A DNA stretch of 5,360 nt, from NCBI GenBank assembly GCA_001828295.1, contig MHYI01000128.1, positions 1 to 5,360 of the forward strand, given 5' to 3'. Below the pieces are notes generated by a model, which saw only the letters and a list, made by a program, of their open reading frames with translations, did no database searches and was not told the DNA's origin. Below are positions 1-5,360 of this stretch, piece by piece. How positions within the stretch are numbered: the first letter of the stretch is position 1; every line of letters starts with the position of its first letter. A program made the position numbers and the translations under genes. The DNA comes from Planctomycetes bacterium RBG_16_41_13 (GTDB taxonomy: Bacteria > Planctomycetota > Brocadiia > Brocadiales > Brocadiaceae).

Positions 1-630
1 AAAAAAGATAAAGGGTATGTTTTCGAACTCAATGGACATTTAAAAATTTCTCTTCCTGTCCCCGGGTATCATAATATTACAAACTGTTTGGCTTCTTTTG
101 CGATTTGCAAAGCACTCGGTCAAGATATCTCCCGTGCAAAGGATGCCTTTTCCTCTTTTAAACTACCTTTAATGAGAATTGAGCAGCAACGAATAGGAAA
201 CATTACCATTATTAATGATGCTTACAATGCAAATCCTGAGTCTGTACGTGCAGCCTTACAGTATCTTAGTGAAATTGATGAAGAAGGGCGAAAAGTTTTT
301 GTATGCGGTGACATGCTGGAATTGGGAAATGAGTCTGCCCAGTTACACAAGGAAATTGGGGAAACAGTATCTTACCTGAATATTGATTTATTATGGACTG
401 TAGGAAAATATGCGTCTGAAATTGCAAAGGCGGCAAAATCATCAGGTACGCCTGAAAGGCAAGTCGTCAGTTTTCAGGATGTTTCAGACATTACGTCTAC
501 CGAAATAAATGAACTGAGAGAGAATGATATAGTATTAATCAAAGGCTCCAGAGGTGTGCATATGGAAAATATTATTGAGAAGTTTAAGGAATTTTTCTCA
601 AAGCGTGTGCCGGCACATAATTGTAATTAA
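1..630 (+). CDS. murF: UDP-N-acetylmuramoyl-tripeptide--D-alanyl-D-alanine ligase (MurF), 3' part
   Basis: MurF is the cytoplasmic, ATP-dependent Mur ligase that adds D-Ala-D-Ala to UDP-MurNAc-tripeptide, giving the pentapeptide used by MraY. The reading frame is open from base 1 and ends with TAA at 628-630, so 209 C-terminal residues are present. The family is usually about 450 residues, so the N-terminal UDP-binding domain and the ATP P-loop lie outside the window. Visible MurF signatures, numbered within the fragment, are PGYHNITN (22-29, the end of the central ATPase domain), INDAYNANPES (71-81, hallmark of the C-terminal ligase domain), GDMLELG (103-109) with a following His116, and KGSRG (181-185) followed by a Met-Glu pair near the end. 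No frameshift or missing hallmark is seen. A TTG at 88 in the same frame is internal, because the PGYHN motif lies before it. The histidine kinase gene follows after 16 nt on the same strand, consistent with co-transcription. The murF-mraY neighbourhood is the usual dcw order and supports the call. Confidence 0.96.
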   Translation, partial: KKDKGYVFELNGHLKISLPVPGYHNITNCLASFAICKALGQDISRAKDAFSSFKLPLMRIEQQRIGNITIINDAYNANPESVRAALQYLSEIDEEGRKVFVCGDMLELGNESAQLHKEIGETVSYLNIDLLWTVGKYASEIAKAAKSSGTPERQVVSFQDVSDITSTEINELRENDIVLIKGSRGVHMENIIEKFKEFFSKRVPAHNCN

Positions 631-646
631 CGAATAAATACTCACT

Positions 647-2659
647 ATGGATTCCCAGAAAAAGGTACTGTTGGTGGAAAAAGACAATGCCATTTGGCAT
701 TTTGTACGAAGTATACTTAAAAAAGAGGTATATGATTTGGACTTTGCCGATGATGCTAAATACGCACTCACAAAAATTCAAAATAATACAACGGACCTGA
801 TTCTTTTTGATTGCAATTCTTTGGGGGTAAATATGTCCGAATTCATTTCCTTAATTAGAAACTCAACAGACAATATTCCAGGTATTATAGCGTTAACAAA
901 GAATATAAACGACGATGCCGATTGTACCCAACCCGCTGTAGATGATTTAATTACCAAACCGCTCAATTCGACTGAGTTACAATACCGCATCAGCCGGGTT
1001 TTTGAACGTAGGAATATGATAGATTTATTGAACAAAGACCGGGCAGATTCAGAAGCGCTTCTTCAGATATCAGAAGCTGTATCCTCAACACTGAGTAGCA
1101 GAGAAATTCTCCACATTATTGTCAAAAAAGTTGCTTCCCTTTTTGACGCAACGCGTTGTTCTATTTTCCGTGTTGCTCACGAGGAGAAATCCGCCCAGGT
1201 TATTGCTTCTCACGATAATCCGGACATTGAATTGGAGATAACGGTTGATAATTACCCGGAGGTGAAGAAGGCGCTGGAGACAGGAGAAATGGTGATTGTT
1301 CAATATATTCTCCTTGACCCGTTGATGAAGGATGTGCATGAAAATATACAATCTCTGAAAAACAATGCGATTGTTGTTATTCCAATTATACTGAAAGACA
1401 ACGTCATTGGAACTCTTTTTTTAAGAAGCGTTCGAGACAATAAATTCTTCAATGAAAGAGAAATAAAATTTTTGAAGGTAGTAGCTCGTATAGCTGCTAA
1501 TGCCTTAGATAATGCCTTTCTTTACGAAAATCTGGAGTCCACACGGTTGCAGTTGGTACAGTCTGAAAGATTAAGGGCATTGGGAGAACTGGCTACTGGC
1601 GTAGCCCATAATTTTAATAATTTGTTGAGTGGCATCCTGGGGCACACACAAATGTTGCTTTCCAAGGACATCGATGCCTCAATCCGAGAAAGATTGCAAA
1701 TTGTTGAAAAACTCGTGTTAGATGGAGGTGAAATTGTCAGAAGGATTCAGGAATTTACGAGACTTCGTACTACAAAGGATTTTTCAGCAGTCAATTTAAA
1801 GGATATTATAAACGACGTTGTTCGAATGACAGAGTTGAAATGGTCCGGGGGACATAATACTTCCAAGATAGTGCTACGCGTTGATGCCAATCAGATGGAA
1901 ATTCCTATTGTAGACGGGAATGCAACGGAACTGAGAGAGGTTTTTATCAACATTTTATTTAATGCAGTTGATGCTATGCCGAATGGAGGAGAACTTAGGA
2001 TTAGAACAGAAACTAATGGAAAGAATGTTTTTGTTTATTTCATTGACACAGGCGAAGGTATGTCGGAAGAAACCAGGAAAAGGGTATTTGACCCTTTTTT
2101 TACAACAAAGGGGTCCAAGGGCACTGGTTTGGGGATGAGTGTCGCTTATGGAATAATAAATAGGCACAATGGTCAAATCAGCATAGACAGCGAACTGGGC
2201 ATAGGCACTACCGTTACTGTCCAATTACCCGTATCAGAAAAGGTTATTAAAGAAATTGAGTGTAATTACGGTCTCAGACGTGAAGAAAGAGCAAGGATAC
2301 TTCTCATAGAAGATCACAAAATTACCTTGGATGTACTTGCCGAGAATTTAGTAAACCTTGGCTACTATGTCCAGAAGGTAGAAAGTGGTATGGCGGGTAT
2401 TAAAATATTCAAGGGTGGGAATTATGATATTGTTATAACAGATGTAGGTTTGTGCGATATTTCCGGATGGACGGTCTCTAAAAAAATAAAAGAAATATCA
2501 TCTCATGTCCCGGTCGTATTTATTACAGGCTGGGGCAATCAACTCAGTTCCTCTCAGTTAAAGGAATGTGGCGTGGATTACGTACTTACAAAGCCTTTTA
2601 AGATAGAAGAGATTTCAGCAATTATAAAAAAGGCTATTGATTCTAAAAAAGATGTCTAA
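647..2659 (+). CDS. Soluble hybrid sensor histidine kinase (REC-GAF-HisKA-HATPase_c-REC)
   Basis: This is a 670-residue cytoplasmic two-component protein with no signal peptide or membrane segment. Domains in order: an N-terminal receiver (about 5-120; Asp55 as likely phospho-acceptor, Thr84, Lys104-Pro105); a GAF sensor domain (about 135-292; ligand unknown); a HisKA dimerisation domain with phospho-acceptor His321 in GVAHNFNNLL; a HATPase_c domain with N box (Asn435, Asn439), G1 box DTGEGM (467-472), F box FDPFF (481-485) and G2 box GTGLGM (492-497); and a C-terminal receiver (about 550-665; Glu555/Asp556, Asp599, Thr627, Lys649-Pro650). There is no DNA-binding output domain, so phosphate must stay internal or pass to a separate partner not in this window. 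ATG 647 is the only usual start between the in-frame stop at 635 and receiver strand beta-1, yet no Shine-Dalgarno sequence precedes it, so coupling to murF translation is plausible. The first receiver is divergent, and the residue after His321 is Asn rather than Asp/Glu. Its location between murF and mraY suggests, but does not prove, a cell-wall or division-related role. Confidence 0.95.
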   Translation: MDSQKKVLLVEKDNAIWHFVRSILKKEVYDLDFADDAKYALTKIQNNTTDLILFDCNSLGVNMSEFISLIRNSTDNIPGIIALTKNINDDADCTQPAVDDLITKPLNSTELQYRISRVFERRNMIDLLNKDRADSEALLQISEAVSSTLSSREILHIIVKKVASLFDATRCSIFRVAHEEKSAQVIASHDNPDIELEITVDNYPEVKKALETGEMVIVQYILLDPLMKDVHENIQSLKNNAIVVIPIILKDNVIGTLFLRSVRDNKFFNEREIKFLKVVARIAANALDNAFLYENLESTRLQLVQSERLRALGELATGVAHNFNNLLSGILGHTQMLLSKDIDASIRERLQIVEKLVLDGGEIVRRIQEFTRLRTTKDFSAVNLKDIINDVVRMTELKWSGGHNTSKIVLRVDANQMEIPIVDGNATELREVFINILFNAVDAMPNGGELRIRTETNGKNVFVYFIDTGEGMSEETRKRVFDPFFTTKGSKGTGLGMSVAYGIINRHNGQISIDSELGIGTTVTVQLPVSEKVIKEIECNYGLRREERARILLIEDHKITLDVLAENLVNLGYYVQKVESGMAGIKIFKGGNYDIVITDVGLCDISGWTVSKKIKEISSHVPVVFITGWGNQLSSSQLKECGVDYVLTKPFKIEEISAIIKKAIDSKKDV

Positions 2660-2670
2660 AGCTAAGAAAA

Positions 2671-2682
2671 GAGGTTAAGAGG
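2671..2682 (+). promoter_or_regulatory. Ribosome binding site of mraY (two GAGG candidates)
   Basis: Two GAGG cores lie ahead of the TTG start at 2686: one at 2671-2674 (11 nt spacing) and one at 2679-2682 (3 nt spacing). Neither has ideal spacing. The start is decided mainly by protein alignment: the residues from TTG onward match the N-terminus of E. coli MraY in length and pattern, and no ATG or GTG fits. Confidence 0.6.
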
Positions 2683-2685
2683 ACT

Positions 2686-3762
2686 TTGCTATATAATTGG
2701 CTTTATTCGATAAATTCATTAGAAATATTTAAATACATATCTTTTCGTGCTTGCCTGGCTGCTGTTACTGCTTTTTTAATCAGTATTTTTTTTGGTCAGT
2801 GGTTTATTAAGAGACTGCGGATTTTAAAGGTTGGTGAGGATACAACAAAAACAGACTCTGAAGAACTCAAACGTATGCATTTCGATAAAAAAAATACACC
2901 GACAATGGGAGGAATTGTCGTGAATGTTTCTATCCTGGCCTCCGTTTTGTTCTGGTGTAATATCTACAATGAATATGTCCTCTTAATGATGTTTACGTTG
3001 ATCTGGTTCGGTGTACTTGGATTTATTGATGATTATATTAAGCTTACGCAGAAGAATGCAGCCGGTTTGAGCGATGTATCAAAATTATTATTTCAATCAG
3101 CACTGGGGCTCATACTGGGATTGGTCTTATATTTCCATTTCAGTAAGTTTACCTGGGGTACCCAACTGGTGATTCCTTTTGTTAAAGATTTTAGACCCGA
3201 CGTCGGTCCTTTTTACATATTGGTTGTTGCGTTCTTTATCGTTGGGATGTCAAACGCAGTAAATCTTACCGATGGTTTGGATGGTTTGGCAATAGGGTGC
3301 AGCATTATTGCCGGAATTGCTTTTGCTGTTATTGCCTATGCCTCTGGCAGGGTTGACTTCAGTGATTATTTAAGAATTCCTTATGTCCCCGGGAGTGGTG
3401 AATTGAGTATTTTTTGCGCTGCGCTAGTGGGAGGAAGCCTGGGATTCTTGTGGTATAACTGTTTTCCCGCGCAAATTTTTATGGGTGACACAGGTTCATT
3501 GACATTAGGCGGTATGCTGGGACTAATTGCTCTTATTGTAAAACAAGAACTGTTGATGGTTATTATCGGGGGAATCTTTGTTGCTGAGGCAGTTTCTGTA
3601 CTTGTGCAAAAATTCTTTTATAAGATGACAAAGAGAAGGGTTTTTCGTTGTGCGCCTTTACACCATCACTTTCAGTTTAAGGGATGGCCAGAGACGAAAA
3701 TTACCATCCGGTTTTGTATTATTGCGGCAATGCTGGCTGTATTCAGTCTTATACTGCTATAA
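2686..3762 (+). CDS. mraY: Phospho-N-acetylmuramoyl-pentapeptide-transferase (MraY)
   Basis: MraY is the integral membrane enzyme that transfers phospho-MurNAc-pentapeptide from UDP to undecaprenyl phosphate, forming lipid I on the cytoplasmic face. The 358-residue product is full length (E. coli has 360) and has about ten hydrophobic segments. Family hallmarks are intact: TPTMGG (71-76), the Asp115-Asp116 pair in FIDDY, NAVNLTDGLDGL (190-201) with Asp196 and Asp199, FMGDTGS (265-271) with catalytic-site Asp268, and the HHH motif (326-328) followed by KGWPE. The start is TTG at 2686. The N-terminus from there (MLYNWL, then FRA at 20-22) lines up with E. coli MraY, so the rare start codon is credible. 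It lies 26 nt after the kinase gene and 11 nt before ftsW, in a co-directional run that looks like one operon. In the common dcw order murD would follow; here ftsW follows directly. No anomaly is seen in the protein itself. Confidence 0.98.
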   Translation: MLYNWLYSINSLEIFKYISFRACLAAVTAFLISIFFGQWFIKRLRILKVGEDTTKTDSEELKRMHFDKKNTPTMGGIVVNVSILASVLFWCNIYNEYVLLMMFTLIWFGVLGFIDDYIKLTQKNAAGLSDVSKLLFQSALGLILGLVLYFHFSKFTWGTQLVIPFVKDFRPDVGPFYILVVAFFIVGMSNAVNLTDGLDGLAIGCSIIAGIAFAVIAYASGRVDFSDYLRIPYVPGSGELSIFCAALVGGSLGFLWYNCFPAQIFMGDTGSLTLGGMLGLIALIVKQELLMVIIGGIFVAEAVSVLVQKFFYKMTKRRVFRCAPLHHHFQFKGWPETKITIRFCIIAAMLAVFSLILL

Positions 3763-3767
3763 AGGGG
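3761..3767 (+). promoter_or_regulatory. Ribosome binding site deciding the ftsW start
   Basis: The purine run AAAGGGG overlaps the last two bases of the mraY stop codon and lies 6 nt before the TTG at 3774. It is the only good Shine-Dalgarno match near the beginning of ftsW. It supports a start after mraY rather than the in-frame TTG at 3684 inside mraY. Confidence 0.7.
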
Positions 3768-3773
3768 ATTCGT

Positions 3774-4973
3774 TTGAAACACTCTCATTTCATTCTATAC
3801 ATTGTGGTTGCTCTGATAGGATTCAGTATTGTCACTGTCTATAGTACAGACCTGGCAACGTTTGGGGCTGGGGGGAAAAATTATCAATTAACGAAACATC
3901 TCTTATGGATATTAATGGGTTCGATATTATTAATAACCATGGCAAAGATTGATTACCATTACTTACAGAAATTGAGAATTCCCATTCTTGTTATATCCTT
4001 CGCACTGCTTTTGCTCGTATTGATTCCAGGAATTGGTACAGTTACTAACGGTGCACGCAGGTGGATTCGATTAGGCCATACTTTGGGTATACAGCCCTCC
4101 GAATTTGCAAAATTGGCGGTTATAATATTTGTTTCTGGCTATATTGCCAAGAACCAAAGTCACATGTCTAAATTCAAATGTGGTTTTATGATACCCATCG
4201 TTATTGTTGCGGTAACGGGTGCTCTTATAATCAAAGAGCCTGATTTTGGGAGTGCTGCGTTTATTACAATTCTATCAATAATTATGCTCATTGTTGGTGG
4301 GACCAGGTTCATTTATGTTTTTTTTACGATTTTAGCTACCGTACCGTTTTTGCACAAAATGTTATTCGAGGTTTCATATAGAAAAGACAGATTAATGGCC
4401 TTTATGGACCCATGGCAAGACCCTTCAGGAACAGGGTATCATGTAATTCAGTCGTGGATTGCCCTTGGTTCTGGTGGTTTGACAGGGTTGGGTGTTGGTA
4501 GCAGCAAACAAAAACTATTCTTTTTACCGGAAAGCAGCAGTGATTTTATCTTTACCATTATCGGGGAAGAGTTTGGTTTTATTGGAGTGTTAGTTATTAT
4601 ATGTCTATTCTTGTTATTAATATGGCAGGGGTTAAAAATAGTGCATGCAACCAAGGACGTATTTGGATTTTTTTTGGGATTTGGAATAACGGTGATGTTT
4701 GGGTTACAGGCTATTATCAACATTGCAGTTGTCTCTGGTATTGTTCCAACCAAAGGCATCCCCTTGCCTTTTGTTAGTTCAGGAGGGTCTTCTTTGTTAT
4801 TCTCTATGATAGGAATTGGAATATTAATTAATATTGCAAGACAGTCTTTGGCGTCAGATACCTTAAACCTACATGTGAATATAGAACCAACAGAAGATAA
4901 CGTTGGTAGATTATTGCCTGTGAGATTCTGGCATAATATAACGTCTAAAATAGCAGGTTTTTCGTGGCGATAG
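3774..4973 (+). CDS. ftsW: SEDS-family lipid II polymerase FtsW (septal peptidoglycan glycosyltransferase)
   Basis: FtsW is a polytopic SEDS protein that polymerises lipid II into glycan strands at the division site, together with a class B penicillin-binding protein. From TTG 3774 the product is 399 residues with about ten hydrophobic segments and a roughly 40-residue cytoplasmic tail. Family motifs seen are NGARRWI (92-98), IQPSEFAKL (106-114), KEPDFGSA (154-161), the large extracytoplasmic loop (about 200-262) with DRLMAFMDPW and LPESSSDFIF, and PTKGIPLPFVSSGGSS (325-340). Asp257 in SSSDFIF corresponds to the Asp of the HTDFIF motif, which is essential for glycosyltransferase activity in FtsW/RodA proteins. 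The frame stays open upstream to 3684 inside mraY, but that extension is hydrophilic-to-mixed sequence read out of the mraY frame, and the AAAGGGG site favours 3774. The dcw position next to murG and the NGARRWI loop favour FtsW over the paralogue RodA. Co-transcription with mraY is likely (11 nt gap). Confidence 0.95.
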   Translation: MKHSHFILYIVVALIGFSIVTVYSTDLATFGAGGKNYQLTKHLLWILMGSILLITMAKIDYHYLQKLRIPILVISFALLLLVLIPGIGTVTNGARRWIRLGHTLGIQPSEFAKLAVIIFVSGYIAKNQSHMSKFKCGFMIPIVIVAVTGALIIKEPDFGSAAFITILSIIMLIVGGTRFIYVFFTILATVPFLHKMLFEVSYRKDRLMAFMDPWQDPSGTGYHVIQSWIALGSGGLTGLGVGSSKQKLFFLPESSSDFIFTIIGEEFGFIGVLVIICLFLLLIWQGLKIVHATKDVFGFFLGFGITVMFGLQAIINIAVVSGIVPTKGIPLPFVSSGGSSLLFSMIGIGILINIARQSLASDTLNLHVNIEPTEDNVGRLLPVRFWHNITSKIAGFSWR

Positions 4974-5002
4974 CGGTAAAATTCGTCAATAAGTCTCTGG
5001 TT

Positions 5003-5027
5003 TTGACATAAATTCTAAACATATATT
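5003..5027 (+). promoter_or_regulatory. Possible promoter for murG (weak)
   Basis: A perfect sigma70-type -35 hexamer TTGACA lies at 5003-5008 and a -10-like TATATT at 5022-5027, in the only long spacer of the cluster. The spacing between them is just 13 nt, well short of the usual 16-18, and no better -10 lies at 17 nt. The call therefore rests on the -35 match and the location, and it may be coincidence in AT-rich DNA. Confidence 0.25.
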
Positions 5028-5086
5028 CGTCATTTTACGCCTTTTTATGTTTATTTTTTGTACAAAGTGTGTCCTTGTTAAAGGTA

Positions 5087-5092
5087 AAGGGG
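5087..5092 (+). promoter_or_regulatory. Ribosome binding site of murG
   Basis: AAGGGG ends 8 nt before the ATG at 5101, a normal Shine-Dalgarno position. It fits the ATG that begins the conserved MurG N-terminus. Confidence 0.7.
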
Positions 5093-5100
5093 TATAAAAA

Positions 5101-5360
5101 ATGAAAGTCGCTTTTGCAGGAGGCGGTACCGCGGGGCATTTGATGGTGGGATTGAGTACAGCAGAAGAGATCCGTTCCAGGTTTAATGAGGCAGAAATAA
5201 TTTTTTTTGGCACTGACAAAGAATTTGAAAAACGATGTGTAGAACAGCGAGGCTTCAGGTTTCAACGGATGCCTGCTAAAAGGTGGGGAAAATCGTTCAA
5301 GCAGTTATTCACGTTTATCATTGCAATAGGTATCGGCATTGTTGAATCCCTCATTGCGCT
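5101..5360 (+). CDS. murG: UDP-GlcNAc:lipid I N-acetylglucosaminyltransferase (MurG), 5' part
   Basis: MurG is a membrane-associated GT-B glycosyltransferase that adds GlcNAc from UDP-GlcNAc to lipid I, giving lipid II, the substrate of FtsW. Only the first 86 codons are in the window; the family is about 350-370 residues. The N-terminus starts directly with strand beta-1 and the glycine-rich loop AGGGTAGHL (6-14), including the conserved His13. It continues with the typical Rossmann-like pattern IIFFGTDKEFEKRCVEQRGF (38-57), in which the FGT and the Glu match the MurG 'G-T-x-x-x-x-E' segment. The usual Pro three residues after the His is Val16 here, a departure from the GGTxGHxxP consensus. 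ATG 5101 is chosen because it has a good ribosome binding site and places the loop at the expected distance. The position after ftsW is the classical dcw order. Other GT-B proteins are possible from this fragment alone, but the context makes MurG by far the best call. Confidence 0.9.
   Translation, partial: MKVAFAGGGTAGHLMVGLSTAEEIRSRFNEAEIIFFGTDKEFEKRCVEQRGFRFQRMPAKRWGKSFKQLFTFIIAIGIGIVESLIA

Larger units (their letters stand above)
4974..5100 (+). other. ftsW-murG intergenic spacer (127 nt, AT-rich)
   Basis: This is the only sizeable non-coding gap in the window; the other gaps are 11 to 26 nt. It contains a TTGACA hexamer (5003-5008), two copies of ATTCGTCA (4981-4988 and 5025-5032), a GTAAAAT/ATTTTAC inverted pair (4976-4982 and 5032-5038), a T-rich run (5042-5059) and the palindrome TTTGTACAAA (5057-5066). 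No GC-rich stem followed by a T tract is present, so no intrinsic terminator is called. Short reverse-strand open frames that cross it have no family resemblance. Confidence 0.7.

Noticed and set aside
88..90. TTG at 88 as a gene start
   Set aside because: It is inside the murF frame, which is open from base 1 and encodes the conserved PGYHN motif before this point.
584..1351. Reverse-strand open frames over the murF end and the kinase receiver and GAF regions
   Set aside because: They are shadows of well-supported forward genes, with no domain or ribosome binding site.
3684..3773. In-frame upstream extension of ftsW starting at TTG 3684 inside mraY
   Set aside because: It would overlap mraY by 79 bp and add 30 residues with no SEDS resemblance; the AAAGGGG site at 3761-3767 and usual FtsW N-termini support TTG 3774.
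3650..3844. Forward 64-codon frame across the mraY-ftsW junction
   Set aside because: It is out of frame with both genes, whose ends and motifs are clear.
4448..4759. Reverse-strand 103-codon open frame
   Set aside because: It lies wholly within ftsW, whose motifs are intact; the reverse product is low-complexity Pro/Asn/Ile-rich sequence with no family resemblance.
4973..5059. Intrinsic terminator after ftsW
   Set aside because: The only inverted pair before the T-rich run (GTAAAAT/ATTTTAC) is AT-rich, 7 bp, with a loop of about 49 nt, which is not a credible terminator hairpin.
4986..5265. Two overlapping reverse-strand open frames across the ftsW-murG spacer
   Set aside because: They overlap the conserved murG start, show no recognisable domain, and read like translations of AT-rich spacer.
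1..5360. Mobile elements, CRISPR arrays, tRNA or rRNA genes
   Set aside because: No transposase or integrase sequence, regular repeat-spacer pattern, tRNA-like fold or rRNA signature was seen; almost the whole window is coding.

Overview
The window is a single-strand, tightly packed piece of a division and cell wall (dcw) gene cluster. All genes run left to right: the 3' half of murF, a large soluble hybrid sensor histidine kinase, mraY, ftsW, and the first 86 codons of murG. The four cell-wall genes cover consecutive steps of peptidoglycan precursor synthesis. MurF completes UDP-MurNAc-pentapeptide in the cytoplasm. MraY loads it onto undecaprenyl phosphate to give lipid I, and MurG adds GlcNAc to give lipid II. 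FtsW polymerises lipid II at the division site. The histidine kinase, inserted between murF and mraY, is the unusual member.

Layout: murF ends at 630. After 16 nt comes the kinase (647-2659; receiver-GAF-HisKA-HATPase-receiver, no membrane segment). After 26 nt comes mraY (2686-3762, TTG start). After 11 nt comes ftsW (3774-4973, TTG start inferred from the ribosome binding site). A 127-nt AT-rich spacer then precedes murG (5101 to beyond the edge). That spacer is the only sizeable non-coding stretch. It holds a TTGACA hexamer, an 8-bp direct repeat and a 10-bp palindrome, so a separate input for murG is possible but not shown. No intrinsic terminator, RNA gene, mobile element or CRISPR array was found.

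Organism: a Gram-negative-type bacterium of moderately low G+C (roughly 40 percent by eye). The genome style, the MurG N-terminus with its modified glycine-rich loop, the absence of murD between mraY and ftsW, and a hybrid kinase inside the cluster would fit an anammox-type planctomycete (Brocadia/Kuenenia/Jettenia group). This is inference from general resemblance, not a demonstrated assignment; other AT-rich phyla remain possible.

The genes themselves are ordinary and well conserved. The points worth a second look are the signalling protein embedded in the cell-wall operon, its altered phosphorylation motifs, the missing murD, the MurG loop substitution, and two short dyads at the murF end just upstream of the kinase gene.
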